A stretch of 37,423 nucleotides of DNA from an uncultured Oscillospiraceae bacterium (GCA_900758315.1 CAAERF010000481.1:1-37423); one strand, 5' to 3'; shown: positions 7,870-15,899, counted from the first letter of the stretch. The notes: generated from the letters alone by a model not told the origin. A program made the numbers and translations.

Positions 7870-8856
7870 TTACTTTCCGATTTTACGCAGGAATTCCGCC
7901 TCCGGCATGACCGAGCTGCTCACAGCATCCCGGATGGCCTCGGACAGCACTGCCGCCGCCAGCGTGCCCACTGCGTTAATATCCGCCTCTACCTGCTCAC
8001 CAACCGAAAAGGCGTAGATGGTGTCCCCGTCAATCATGGTGCCCGACGGGCGGATGCAGCGGCCAAATGCCGCTCGGGCCATGGAGGCAATCTTATTCAT
8101 CGCTGCCTGATCGAAGGCCCCGTTGGTAAAAACAGCTCCCAGGGTGGTATTGGCACCGGATGCCCCAGCCTGCTGGCTCTGGCAGAGAGCCGCCTCACAG
8201 CTGACAAAGGCGGTCCGTTCGGGATTCATCATGCCGGCAATCTTCTGCCCTGTCCGCGGATCATATATATCTCCAAAGGCGTTGACAACAGCCACCGCAC
8301 CGACCTTCAGCTCGCCCAGCTGCACAGCGTAGTATCCAATCCCCGACTTCTGTCCCTGGGCAATTCCGTTGCCTTTCCCCACTGTGGCACCGGTACCGGC
8401 GCCAGCAATGCCGGAAACCGGCTGATTGCGCTCGGCATCCACACAGGCCCGGTATCCCATCTCTCCATCGGGCCGTCCGGAAACGCTTCCAATGCCCAGG
8501 TCAAAGATACAGGACTGACAGACCAGCGGAACCACCGTGCCCAGTACAGGCAATCCTTTCCCTCGTTCCTCCAGATAGCGCATCACTCCGCCGGATGCGT
8601 CCAGCCCAAAGGCGGAACCGCCGGAAAGGACAAGGGCATTGACCGGCACCTGATTGGTCAGAGGTGCGAGGAGCTGGGACTCCCGGGAGGCAGGTCCGCC
8701 TCCACTGACGTCCACGCCTCCGATGCTGGGCGGGTCAAACAGAAACACGGTGACGCCGGTCATGGCGTCCTCATCCTGGGCGTTTCCGATCTTGACTCCC
8801 GCAAGATCTGTAATGCTGATTCCCTCCCAGCACATTCCTTCCTGGTTACAGCACAT
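7870..8856 (-). CDS. P1 family peptidase (DmpA / L-aminopeptidase-D-esterase type)
   Basis: A 328-residue Ntn-type hydrolase of MEROPS family S58/P1. These are autoprocessed aminopeptidases, some of which cleave beta-amino acid or D-amino acid amides. The N-terminal half has GVTVFLFDPPSIGGVDVSGGGP and LVLSGGSAFGLDA. The self-cleavage and nucleophile region is GANTTLGAVFTNGAF at about residue 225-240, with cleavage expected before the Thr after Asn. I place the start at ATG 8856 because AGGAGGACAAGCTT lies just upstream; the reading frame extends further without a ribosome site. A promoter and a terminator separate it from the upstream nad genes. The natural substrate is not predictable. Confidence 0.88.
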   Translation of the reverse strand: MCCNQEGMCWEGISITDLAGVKIGNAQDEDAMTGVTVFLFDPPSIGGVDVSGGGPASRESQLLAPLTNQVPVNALVLSGGSAFGLDASGGVMRYLEERGKGLPVLGTVVPLVCQSCIFDLGIGSVSGRPDGEMGYRACVDAERNQPVSGIAGAGTGATVGKGNGIAQGQKSGIGYYAVQLGELKVGAVAVVNAFGDIYDPRTGQKIAGMMNPERTAFVSCEAALCQSQQAGASGANTTLGAVFTNGAFDQAAMNKIASMARAAFGRCIRPSGTMIDGDTIYAFSVGEQVEADINAVGTLAAAVLSEAIRDAVSSSVMPEAEFLRKIGK

Positions 8857-8908
8857 AAGCTTGTCCTCCTGTCTCTCCACACGGGTATCATAAACCGCAA
8901 TTTTTCCT

Positions 8909-8938
8909 ATTCTATCACAGCTTCCGCCTGGTAAACAA
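8909..8938 (-). promoter_or_regulatory. Probable promoter of the P1 peptidase
   Basis: On the minus strand TTGTTT (8933-8938), an 18-base spacer and TAGAAT (8909-8914) with a TGA just before it. The -35 is weak, so this is a moderate call. Confidence 0.4.
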
Positions 8939-8960
8939 TATCTTTCATCGCCACATGATG

Positions 8961-9001
8961 AAAAACGATCACCTGTACCAAAAACACAGGTGATCGTTTT
9001 T
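8961..9001. terminator. Terminator of the nadB-nadC-niaR unit
   Basis: AAAAACGATCACCTGT at 8961-8976 and ACAGGTGATCGTTTTT at 8985-9000 form a perfect 16-bp hairpin with an 8-base loop. It lies just after the niaR stop codon and is symmetric, with T-runs for both strands. Confidence 0.9.
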
Positions 9002-9014
9002 CGCAGAGACAACT

Positions 9015-9569
9015 TTACTTGCTTTTCAGCTTCACCTGCAATTCCGCAGGCTCATACTCCTGAATAGGCGCAAGGAACCCTTTTTCTCTCAGCTTATCCT
9101 CAATCAGATCCAGAATCGCCTCTGAATCCGCCAGCACGGTGTGGTAATGATACCCTGCGGTCACATTTTTGAGCAGGCCCGACTTTCCGGTGGCGATCTG
9201 CTCCATGAACTGCTCCACTCCAAATCGGGACGTGATGTTCATCTCGGCTCTGAGCACACCGTACACCTTATGGTACACGAAGACATCCTTGACTGTGCCG
9301 CCCATGTCCACCACGGTCATCAGTTCATCCCACACCTCCTCGTCGGAGTGGATGACCTTCAAAATCCGGCTGGTCTCCTTCTGTTTCTCGATCACATATC
9401 CTCGATTGGAGGAAAATACGGAACGCCCGTTGGCACGAATGAGCGCAATATCCTGAACAATCACCTGTCTGCTCACATGCAGCTGCTTGGACAGCGACAG
9501 GCCGGAGACCGGTACATCACTGTCTTCCAAGATTCCTACAATTCTCTTTCGTCTGTCAATTCCGTTCAA
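9015..9569 (-). CDS. niaR: NiaR-type transcriptional repressor of NAD biosynthesis (HTH plus 3H domain)
   Basis: A 184-residue regulator. Residues about 1-60 form a winged helix-turn-helix (RRKRIVGILEDSD ... SKQLHVSRQVIVQDIALIR), nearly identical to the NiaR/YrxA pattern. Residues about 75-170 are the 3H domain, with conserved histidines in HSDEE, VYHKVYG and AGYHYHTVLA that bind a metal and the nicotinate effector in the family. The start is probably TTG 9569, preceded by GGAACGGAGAAGT; a TTG at 9596 nine codons upstream is possible. It follows nadC directly, so the repressor is co-transcribed with the genes it likely controls. In the family, NiaR represses nadBCA and niacin uptake genes when nicotinate is present. 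Confidence 0.92.
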   Translation of the reverse strand: MNGIDRRKRIVGILEDSDVPVSGLSLSKQLHVSRQVIVQDIALIRANGRSVFSSNRGYVIEKQKETSRILKVIHSDEEVWDELMTVVDMGGTVKDVFVYHKVYGVLRAEMNITSRFGVEQFMEQIATGKSGLLKNVTAGYHYHTVLADSEAILDLIEDKLREKGFLAPIQEYEPAELQVKLKSK

Positions 9570-9597
9570 ACTTCTCCGTTCCTTTCCGTGACACAAT

Positions 9598-10434
9598 TCA
9601 AATAGCGCAAAGATTCTTCAAAGAAACGTCCAGTATTGGGGCGGAGTGGGTCAGTGCTCCGCTGGAAATGTAGTCCACGCCCAGCTCCGTCAGAGACGCA
9701 ATGTTTTCCCGGGTCACGTTGCCGGAGACCTCGACCTCTGCCCGGCCCGCAATCAGCTCCAGCGCCGCCTTCCGCTCTGCCTGGCTCATATTATCCAGCA
9801 TGATGATGTCCGCTCCGGCCTCCACGGCCTCCCGCACCATGTCGAGGGTTTCCACTTCTACCTCAATCTTGCGTACAAAGGGGGCATATTCTTTTGCCAT
9901 GGTTACGGCCTTGGCCACTCCGCCGGCGGCGCCAATGTGGTTGTCCTTCAAGAGTACACCGTCAGAGAGGTTGTAGCGGTGGTTGTTGCCGCCGCCCACC
10001 CGGACCGCATACTTTTCAAAGATGCGGTTATTGGGCGTGGTCTTCCGGGTATCCAGCAGTTTGGTCTTGGTACCCTTCAGCAGCACTGCCACAGAGCGGG
10101 TATAGGTGGCAATCCCGCTCATGCGCTGGAGATAATTCAGCGCCGTGCGCTCTCCGCACAACAGCGTCCGGATGTCGCCGCGGACTTTAGCCAAAGGCTG
10201 TCCTTTGCTGACCGCGTCTCCATCCTGTACGAAGCACTCCACTTCCGTGGTCTCGTCCAGCAGGGTGAACACCCGCGCAAACACCTGCAAACCGCAGATG
10301 ATCCCATCTTCTTTACAGATCAAATCCGCCTGTCCCTTTTGCGGGTGGCGCATCACGCAGTTGGCGGACACATCCTCGCTGGTAATGTCCTCCCGCAATG
10401 CGCTCAGAATCAGCGGATCTACATTTAATTTCAT
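9598..10434 (-). CDS. nadC: Nicotinate-nucleotide diphosphorylase (carboxylating), quinolinate phosphoribosyltransferase
   Basis: A 278-residue cytosolic enzyme converting quinolinate and PRPP to nicotinate mononucleotide, CO2 and pyrophosphate. Visible family signatures are ALREDITSEDVS at the N-terminus, RTALNYLQRMSGIAT, LDTRKTTPNNR, AVRVGGGNNHRYNLSDGVLLKDNH with catalytic Lys and His residues, and EVEVETLDMVREAVEAGADIIMLDNM. I favour ATG 10434, two bases after the nadB stop, because the AGGTGA overlapping that stop serves as ribosome site. An in-frame ATG at 10452 would overlap nadB instead. Confidence 0.95.
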   Translation of the reverse strand: MKLNVDPLILSALREDITSEDVSANCVMRHPQKGQADLICKEDGIICGLQVFARVFTLLDETTEVECFVQDGDAVSKGQPLAKVRGDIRTLLCGERTALNYLQRMSGIATYTRSVAVLLKGTKTKLLDTRKTTPNNRIFEKYAVRVGGGNNHRYNLSDGVLLKDNHIGAAGGVAKAVTMAKEYAPFVRKIEVEVETLDMVREAVEAGADIIMLDNMSQAERKAALELIAGRAEVEVSGNVTRENIASLTELGVDYISSGALTHSAPILDVSLKNLCAI

Positions 10435-10436
10435 TG

Positions 10437-11756
10437 TCACCTGATCATACATGCTTCTTTCCTCTCTCCCGCCAGGTCCGCCTCTTTGATCTTTCTGCGG
10501 ACCATTTTTCTGTATTCCGCCGCCAGTCTCTCCGGATCCAGATACTGCTCCTCGGAAATCCCCGCGAACGCATTGGCACAGCGCTTGACTTTGGCATAGC
10601 CCGCAGTCATATCCTGGGCCGCCCGCTTGGCAAACACCAGACTCTCCAACAGGGAGTTGCTGGCCAGCCGGTTCCGTCCGTGGACCCCGTTACAGGCCGT
10701 CTCGCCCACTGCGTACAGCTGGGCCATGGAGGTCCTGCTCTGGTAATCGACCTTGATGCCCCCCATGAAGTAGTGCTGGGCGGGCACCACCGGGATACAC
10801 TCCCGGGTGACGTCAAAGCCCTGCTCCAGACAGTGCGCCACAATGTTGGGGAAATGACTCCGCAGTTCCTCCTCCGGAATGGGCCGCAGATCCTCCCACA
10901 CATAGGGCATATCGTCCTTCTCCATCTGCTCCAGAATCTTGCGGGTCAACACGTCCCGGGGCAGCAGTTCGTTGACAAAGCGATTGCCATGCTTGTCATA
11001 GAGCTTGGCCCCCTCACCCCGCAGCGACTCGGACAGCAGAAAGCTCCGATCCTCCTCCTTGGGAGAATACAGGGTCGTGGGGTGAATCTGCACGTAATTG
11101 ATGTCCTTCAGCGCCACCTGATGCCGGCAGGCGATGGCCAACGCATCTCCGGTGACGTGGCGGAAGTTGGTAGAGTGGCGATATAGCCCGCCGATGCCGC
11201 CGGTGGCAAAAACGGTGTAGTCCGCCTCCACCTGCTCCAAAGTCCCGTCCGGCTTTCGGATCACCGCTCCGTAACAGACATTTCCGGCGCTGACAATGTC
11301 CACCACCGTGGTGTACTCCAGAAGCGTGATGTGCGGACAGGCCCGAACCTGTTCCAGCAGTTTGCTGGTGATCTCCTTGCCGGTGATATCCTCGTGAAAG
11401 AGAATCCGTTTGTCCGAGTGGGCTCCCTCCCGTGTATACGCAAAGGCGCCGTCCGCCTCCCGCTGGAACTCCACACCGCAGCGCACCAGATCCTGAATGA
11501 CCTCCTGAGAGGAGCGGATCATAATATCCACCGACTGCCGGTCATTTTCATAGTGACCGGCCTTCAGTGTATCCTCAAAGTAGCTGTCGTAATCCGCCTC
11601 ATCCTTCAGCATACAGATGCCGCCCTGGGCCAGAAAGGAGTCACTGCTCTCCGCATCCGACTTGGTCACAATGGTAATCTCCCGGTCTCTTGGCAGGTTG
11701 AGCGCACAGTAAAGGCCGGAACATCCACTTCCAACGATTAAAATATCGGTTTTCAT
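10437..11756 (-). CDS. nadB: L-aspartate oxidase
   Basis: A 439-residue flavoprotein oxidising L-aspartate to iminoaspartate, the first step of de novo NAD synthesis. In anaerobes the electron acceptor is presumably fumarate. The FAD-binding Rossmann motif IVGSGCSGLYCAL is at residues about 6-18, FLAQGGI near 45, the substrate loop around HPTTLYSPKEEDRSFLLSE, and GGIKVDYQSRTSM ... NRLASNSLLESLVF near the C-terminus. The C-terminal helical domain is shorter than in the E. coli enzyme. The ATG at 11756 follows AGGTGAATGTA; a GTG nine bases upstream is less likely. No nadA is seen next to it in this window. Confidence 0.94.
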   Translation of the reverse strand: MKTDILIVGSGCSGLYCALNLPRDREITIVTKSDAESSDSFLAQGGICMLKDEADYDSYFEDTLKAGHYENDRQSVDIMIRSSQEVIQDLVRCGVEFQREADGAFAYTREGAHSDKRILFHEDITGKEITSKLLEQVRACPHITLLEYTTVVDIVSAGNVCYGAVIRKPDGTLEQVEADYTVFATGGIGGLYRHSTNFRHVTGDALAIACRHQVALKDINYVQIHPTTLYSPKEEDRSFLLSESLRGEGAKLYDKHGNRFVNELLPRDVLTRKILEQMEKDDMPYVWEDLRPIPEEELRSHFPNIVAHCLEQGFDVTRECIPVVPAQHYFMGGIKVDYQSRTSMAQLYAVGETACNGVHGRNRLASNSLLESLVFAKRAAQDMTAGYAKVKRCANAFAGISEEQYLDPERLAAEYRKMVRRKIKEADLAGERKEACMIR

Positions 11757-11768
11757 TACATTCACCTG

Positions 11769-11843
11769 CTATTTGGAGAGCCCGCCATCTATCCCGGCGG
11801 CTACGGTGCCTGCTGTCTTACCGCTTCGCCATTCGCAATTCAT
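11769..11843 (-). CDS. Candidate 24-codon small ORF in the nadB leader
   Basis: Between the nadB promoter and nadB there is an ATG-to-TAG reading frame of 24 codons. It starts MNCEWRSGKT and ends DGGLSK. A GGAG lies immediately upstream (CGGAGCCAATG), rather close to the start. The stop is 12 bases before the nadB ATG. It could be a leader peptide coupling translation to nadB, an unrelated microprotein, or chance. The same stretch can also fold, with CCGCC/GGCGG and CGGT/ACCG hairpins, so it may instead be a structured leader. No homology is recognised. Confidence 0.35.
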   Translation of the reverse strand: MNCEWRSGKTAGTVAAGIDGGLSK

Positions 11844-11914
11844 TGGCTCCGTTTCACACACCCGGTATGGCAATCCACGATAAGCGGGATCGTATGCGCT
11901 CTCCTGTTTTGGCT

Positions 11915-11943
11915 ATTATACTCCCCCACTTCACTCCTGTCAA
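11915..11943 (-). promoter_or_regulatory. Consensus SigA promoter of the nad operon
   Basis: On the minus strand TTGACA (11938-11943), 17 bases, TATAAT (11915-11920): both hexamers are perfect. The start would be near 11908, giving a leader of about 150 bases before nadB that contains the small ORF. Confidence 0.88.
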
Positions 11944-11954
11944 TACACATATTT

Positions 11955-12689
11955 TTACACGTATTTCTCCATTCTTCCTTGCTCGCACCACTTGACCCGC
12001 AGATGAGAGCATCGGTCATCTACCTTCACCCATCCGCTGTCATGCTTCAGACAGAGCGCCCCACGCCCAGTCAGTTCCATCCGGAACGCCAGATCGCCTA
12101 ATTTCCCCTGCTTTACCGTCAGTGTAAAGGATGCGGTACCAGTCTGCTCCGGTTCCCGATCACTGTACAGCTTAATCCGTCCGGCGCCATCCACTACAAT
12201 CTGGCGGGACCCGTCAGTGTGACAGTGCAACGTCACATTGCGGTCACAGGCATACAAATGAAGCCCTCGGCAGGACTCTCCCACCCGATAGCGAAGAGTG
12301 CTGTTCCTCCGATCGCCACAGGGAAAAAATGTATACACCGAGGCAGTCTGTTGACAATAAGGATCGTCCGTATTTGCAACCCTTCCCTTTCCCTCACCCA
12401 TCACAGAGCAGCCAGGTCCGCAGCAGGGTCCCGGCAGACAATGCGGCGACGAACAGGGCCGCAGTTCCCACACCTGTTTCAGTTTGATCCGCAGGAGCAT
12501 TTGCAACTGCGCGATGCTCTCCGACATCTCATTTACACTCCGTTTTGCCTCCAGCATTCCGCTGTCGCATTTACATCGGGCCAGCGTCGTCAACACCTTT
12601 TTCTGCTCCATTTCCAGCAGCTTCTCCAAGCTGGTCTCCTCCATGGCAATGGATTTCAACAGTAAATCCACTGCCTTGTCTAATGTCAT
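11955..12689 (-). CDS. Unknown protein: helical N-terminal domain, Cys-rich linker and beta-rich C-terminal domain
   Basis: A 244-residue protein I cannot assign. Residues about 5-30 (AVDLLLKSIAMEETSLEKLLE) and 47-70 (SVNEMSESIAQLQMLLRIKL) are helical and match, in the same order, the two helices of the divergent neighbour at 12892, so the two are paralogues over this part. A Cys-rich stretch follows at about 78-95 (CSSPHCLPGPCCGPGC), with another pair at CKC near residue 39; metal binding or disulfides are possible. The C-terminal half is rich in beta-strand-like alternation with more Cys. No signal peptide is seen. I use ATG 12689 (GGAG 7 bases upstream), one base after the upstream 33-codon ORF. 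ATG 12734 in the same frame has GGGGGA nearby and is an alternative. Similar N-terminal helices occur in Firmicutes proteins of unknown or spore-surface association, as I remember them; this is not verified. Confidence 0.7.
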   Translation of the reverse strand: MTLDKAVDLLLKSIAMEETSLEKLLEMEQKKVLTTLARCKCDSGMLEAKRSVNEMSESIAQLQMLLRIKLKQVWELRPCSSPHCLPGPCCGPGCSVMGEGKGRVANTDDPYCQQTASVYTFFPCGDRRNSTLRYRVGESCRGLHLYACDRNVTLHCHTDGSRQIVVDGAGRIKLYSDREPEQTGTASFTLTVKQGKLGDLAFRMELTGRGALCLKHDSGWVKVDDRCSHLRVKWCEQGRMEKYV

Positions 12690-12690
12690 C

Positions 12691-12792
12691 TTAACACTCC
12701 GATCCTCTCTGGGATCGGTTGGTGGTAATAACATGAATATCCCCCATTTCTATCGCAAAGCGGACCGTTGATCCGCAGTGATTCTTTCTCAT
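12691..12792 (-). CDS. Candidate 33-residue small protein upstream of the Cys-rich protein
   Basis: An ATG-to-TAA frame of 33 codons preceded by a very strong ribosome site, AAAGGAGG, 8 bases before the ATG at 12792. It begins MRKNHCGSTVRFA and ends QRGSEC, with two Cys. Its stop lies one base before the start of the next gene at 12689, the arrangement expected for translational coupling. No hydrophobic segment, no family recognised. The ribosome site is the main evidence that it is translated; the alternative is that this ribosome site serves only to load ribosomes for the next gene. Confidence 0.45.
   Translation of the reverse strand: MRKNHCGSTVRFAIEMGDIHVITTNRSQRGSEC
12699..12718. repeat. 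Inverted repeat overlapping the ribosome site of the Cys-rich protein gene
   Basis: CCGATCC and GGATCGG flank a 6-base centre. On the minus-strand mRNA the right arm runs into GGAG, the ribosome site of the gene at 12689. The hairpin could hide that site until ribosomes translating the 33-codon ORF open it. Confidence 0.4.
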
Positions 12793-12891
12793 TATATACG
12801 CCTCCTTTCGCCTTTGTTCCTGTCGAACTGTGTCACACTTTCTCGTTCCACACAATACAATGGAGTGAATCCACTGAAAGGAGTTATCTTT

Positions 12892-13257
12892 ATGTCATTT
12901 CAAAGTATTCCGGACGTGAGCACGTCCGCTGAGTTTTCCCGTGAGGACTCCCTGAACCTGCTGCTGGCCTCGATCGCCTTTGAGGAATTCGGCCTGGCCC
13001 GCCTGATCGATGCGGAAGCGGATAAAATTCAGCACGTGCTGGGTGATCACCACAAAGGCGGTTCCCATCCGAGACCGCCCGTTCCCTTCGATCAGATTCT
13101 CGATGTAAACAAAGCGGTGGATCAGGTCCTGCGGGACATCATTAAAAAGGAAATCCTCCTGCAGCTGAAGCTGGAGAGTGTCCTGGCCGCTCAGAAGCAT
13201 CACAAGCATCATCACCATCACGACGACAAGCACCACGACAAAGAGTGCGGCTGCTGA
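12892..13257 (+). CDS. Unknown small protein with helical domain and His-rich C-terminal tail
   Basis: A 121-residue soluble protein without signal peptide. Residues about 20-50 (LNLLLASIAFEEFGLARLID) and about 75-105 (NKAVDQVLRDIIKKEILLQL) are helical and correspond to the two helices of the divergent gene at 11955. The tail is extremely His-rich (KHHKHHHHHDDKHHDKECGC), suggesting binding of Ni, Zn or a similar metal. Proteins with the SIA-EE-LA-IDAEA-KIQ pattern are common in Bacilli and Clostridia, and I recall them as uncharacterised, sometimes linked to spore-surface proteins. The ATG at 12892 follows GAAAGGAG. It is monocistronic, ended by a strong terminator. The function is unknown. 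Confidence 0.82.
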   Translation: MSFQSIPDVSTSAEFSREDSLNLLLASIAFEEFGLARLIDAEADKIQHVLGDHHKGGSHPRPPVPFDQILDVNKAVDQVLRDIIKKEILLQLKLESVLAAQKHHKHHHHHDDKHHDKECGC

Positions 13258-13280
13258 AAACCGTTCCACCACTTAACGCA

Positions 13281-13310
13281 AAAACGCACGCCTCTCGGCG
13301 TGCGTTTTTA
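13281..13310. terminator. Bidirectional terminator between the His-rich protein and trpA
   Basis: AAAACGCACGCC and GGCGTGCGTTTT form a perfect 12-bp stem with a TCTC loop. It has T-runs for both directions and lies 5 bases after the trpA stop codon. Confidence 0.9.
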
Positions 13311-13315
13311 CCTTC

Positions 13316-14086
13316 TTATACGATTGCCTGTTTGATACTCCGTACATACTCCGCCACTGGCACAGCCGCATCCCGACCGTACTGGGCAACCAGCCGGACG
13401 ATCGCACTGCCGATGATCACACCGTCGGAACAGGCTGCCATCTTCCTGGCCTGCTCCGGCGTGGAGATGCCGAAACCCACCGCACAGGGCAGATCCGTGT
13501 TCGCCTTGATCTCCTGCACCATGGCACCGATATCCGTGGTGATCTCTTTCCTGACCCCGGTGACCCCAAGGGAGGATACCACGTAGATAAACCCAGACGC
13601 TTCCCGGGCAATTTGGGCAATCCGTTCCTTTGAGGTGGGCGCCACCAGCGATACCAGGTCCAGCCCGTACTGCTTACAGACGCCGTCAAACTCCTCTTTT
13701 TCCTCAAATGGAACGTCAGGAAGGATCAGTCCGTCTATGCCAACCCGGGCACAGGCCTCCAGAAACCGCTCACTTCCATAGGAGAACACCACGTTGGCAT
13801 AGGTCATAAACACCATGGGAACGGACACATCCTTCCGCAGCTCCTCCACCATGGCAAAGATTTTATCTGTGGTCACGCCGCCAGACAGCGCCCGGAGATT
13901 CGCGCCCTGGATCACCGGGCCCTCCGCCGTGGGGTCGGAAAAGGGAATCCCCAGTTCGATCAGGTCAGCTCCGTTTTCCGCCATGGCTCGGACCAGCTTT
14001 GCTGTGGTCTCCAGGTCCGGGTCTCCACAGGTGAGGAAGGGAATAAACGCTTTTCCCTTGGCAAAGGCCTCCTTGATTCTGCTCAT
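13316..14086 (-). CDS. trpA: Tryptophan synthase alpha chain
   Basis: A 256-residue TIM-barrel subunit that cleaves indole-3-glycerol phosphate to indole and glyceraldehyde 3-phosphate; indole is channelled to TrpB. The start [13 protein letters not shown], catalytic Glu in [17 protein letters not shown], the Asp of [10 protein letters not shown], and the phosphate-binding GVTGVR and VGFGIS loops are all visible. Length is normal. It is the last gene of the operon and its ATG overlaps the trpB stop by 4 bases. Confidence 0.97.
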   Translation of the reverse strand: MSRIKEAFAKGKAFIPFLTCGDPDLETTAKLVRAMAENGADLIELGIPFSDPTAEGPVIQGANLRALSGGVTTDKIFAMVEELRKDVSVPMVFMTYANVVFSYGSERFLEACARVGIDGLILPDVPFEEKEEFDGVCKQYGLDLVSLVAPTSKERIAQIAREASGFIYVVSSLGVTGVRKEITTDIGAMVQEIKANTDLPCAVGFGISTPEQARKMAACSDGVIIGSAIVRLVAQYGRDAAVPVAEYVRSIKQAIV

Positions 14087-15273
14087 TCGCTCAAATCCTC
14101 CCCTCTGTACCGCGCGATGGCCGCGCAGTCCTTATCCCCCCGTCCGGAGATGGTAATGACGATAACCTTGTCCTTTCCCAGCGTCGGCGCCAGCTTCATG
14201 GCGTGGGCCACGGCGTGGGCAGACTCGATCGCCGGGATAATACCTTCCGTCCGACTCAGGTATTCAAACGCTGTCACTGCCTCTTCATCGGTAACTGCCA
14301 CATACTGGGCGCGGCCCGTGTCGTGGAGCCAGGCGTGCTCCGGACCGATTCCCGGGTAGTCCAGTCCCGCAGAGATGGAGTACACCGGCGCAATCTGCCC
14401 GTACTCATCCTGACAGAAGTAGGACTTCATACCGTGGAAAATCCCCAGCCGGCCAGTGGCGATGGTGGCGGCCGTCTCAAAGGTGTCAATGCCCCGGCCC
14501 GCCGCCTCACAGCCGATCAGCTGTACGTTTTCGTCCTCGATAAAATGATAGAAGCTACCGATGGCATTGGAGCCGCCGCCTACACAGGCCATCACCATGT
14601 CAGGTAGCCGGCCCTCTTTCGCCAGTATCTGCTCCTTGATCTCCCGGGAGATCACCGCCTGGAAGTCCCGCACAATGGTGGGGAACGGATGGGGCCCCAT
14701 GACCGAGCCCAGACAGTAATGGGTGTCGTCAATCCGGTTGGTCCACTCCCGCATGGCCTCGGACACAGCATCCTTCAGGGTGGCGGTACCGGTGCAGACT
14801 GGCACCACCTCCGCCCCCAGCAGCCGCATTCTGTACACATTCAGCGCCTGTCGTTTGGTGTCCTCTTCGCCCATGAACACCACGCACTCCAGTCCCATCA
14901 GTGCGGCGGCAGTGGCGGTGGCCACGCCATGCTGACCGGCGCCCGTCTCGGCGATGAGCCGGGTTTTGCCCATCTTTTTCGCCAGCAGGGCCTGTCCCAG
15001 TACGTTGTTGATCTTATGGGCGCCGGTGTGGTTCAAATCCTCCCGCTTCAGATAGATTTTCGCGCCGCCCAGATCCTCGGTCATCTTTTTCGCATAGTAC
15101 AGACGGCTGGGCCGGCCGGCGTACTCGTTGAACAGCTCTGACAGCTCCCGCCTGAACTCCGGATCCTCTTTATAATGGTTATATGCCTCTTCCAATTCAA
15201 TGACGGCATTCATCAGTGTCTCCGGAATGTATTGACCACCGTGTACACCGAACCGTCCTCTCGATTTTGCCAT
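14083..15273 (-). CDS. trpB: Tryptophan synthase beta chain
   Basis: A 396-residue PLP enzyme joining indole and serine to make tryptophan. The PLP Lys is in [14 protein letters not shown] near residue 87; [13 protein letters not shown], the phosphate-binding [12 protein letters not shown] and the [12 protein letters not shown] region are intact. This is the TrpB1 type that partners TrpA. I use ATG 15273, preceded by AAAAAGGAGAGAAACT; the frame extends upstream into trpF without a ribosome site. It is 14 bases after trpF, the only trp junction without an overlap. Confidence 0.97.
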   Translation of the reverse strand: MAKSRGRFGVHGGQYIPETLMNAVIELEEAYNHYKEDPEFRRELSELFNEYAGRPSRLYYAKKMTEDLGGAKIYLKREDLNHTGAHKINNVLGQALLAKKMGKTRLIAETGAGQHGVATATAAALMGLECVVFMGEEDTKRQALNVYRMRLLGAEVVPVCTGTATLKDAVSEAMREWTNRIDDTHYCLGSVMGPHPFPTIVRDFQAVISREIKEQILAKEGRLPDMVMACVGGGSNAIGSFYHFIEDENVQLIGCEAAGRGIDTFETAATIATGRLGIFHGMKSYFCQDEYGQIAPVYSISAGLDYPGIGPEHAWLHDTGRAQYVAVTDEEAVTAFEYLSRTEGIIPAIESAHAVAHAMKLAPTLGKDKVIVITISGRGDKDCAAIARYRGEDLSE

Positions 15274-15287
15274 AGTTTCTCTCCTTT

Positions 15288-15899
15288 TTATCCGGCAGCT
15301 CTCACCGCCTGGACAAATCGTCTCATCTTTTCCCGGTCCTTCCACCCTGCCGTCTCCACACCGGAGCTGGTGTCTACAGCATAGGGTCGGACCTGTGCGA
15401 TGGCCTCCGCCACATTTTCCGGCGTCAGCCCTCCGGCCAGAAAGAAGGGCCGGTCACAGTCTCTCACCAGGGACCAGTCAAAGGCCTCTCCGGTGCCGCC
15501 GGCTCCGTTGTCCAACAGGATTCCGTCGGCACTGGAAGCTGCCGCCCGGACTACATCCGCCTGGGTTTCCACCCGGAATGCCTGCAAAATGGGCTTTGCG
15601 GTCAGCCTGCGCAGCGCCGTCAGATAGGACTCATCCTCCTGGCCATGCAGCTGGGCCCAGTCGATCACGCCATCGTTCAGCAGCTGTGCCACCAGCTCCA
15701 CCGGCTGGTTGACAAACACTCCTACCGGTATGATCCCAGCGCTGAGCTGCTCCCGCAGAGCTCTCGCCTCCACCGCTGTCACTGCCCGGCGGCTTTTGGG
15801 TGCAAATACAAACCCAATATAGTCCGGCTGCGCCTCATTTGCAAAGGCAATATCCTCCACTCTCCGCAGCCCGCAGAGTTTCACTTTTACCTCACTCAT
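15288..15899 (-). CDS. trpF: Phosphoribosylanthranilate isomerase
   Basis: A 203-residue TIM-barrel enzyme catalysing the Amadori rearrangement of phosphoribosylanthranilate. The catalytic Cys lies in [12 protein letters not shown] near the N-terminus and the Asp in [19 protein letters not shown]. The phosphate site is in [12 protein letters not shown] and the C-terminal VDTSSGVE. Length is normal. Its ATG overlaps the trpC stop by 4 bases. Confidence 0.96.
   Translation of the reverse strand: MSEVKVKLCGLRRVEDIAFANEAQPDYIGFVFAPKSRRAVTAVEARALREQLSAGIIPVGVFVNQPVELVAQLLNDGVIDWAQLHGQEDESYLTALRRLTAKPILQAFRVETQADVVRAAASSADGILLDNGAGGTGEAFDWSLVRDCDRPFFLAGGLTPENVAEAIAQVRPYAVDTSSGVETAGWKDREKMRRFVQAVRAAG

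Noticed and set aside
11769..11850. The nadB leader looks partly like the 5' half of a tRNA (GCGAAGCGGTAAGAC resembles a D-arm).
   Set aside because: No T-arm GTTCGAATC-type sequence, no 7-bp acceptor pairing and no proper anticodon arm can be built. The small ORF or a folded leader explains it as well.
12690..12734. Longer form of the Cys-rich protein starting at ATG 12734.
   Set aside because: It has a GGGGGA nearby, but the start at 12689 fits the helical domain shared with the divergent paralogue and the stop-start coupling with the 33-codon ORF. Kept only as an alternative.
12854..12861. AATACAAT before the His-rich protein gene resembles the -10 of a SigE sporulation promoter.
   Set aside because: No convincing -35 at the right distance; one half-site is not enough to claim sporulation control.
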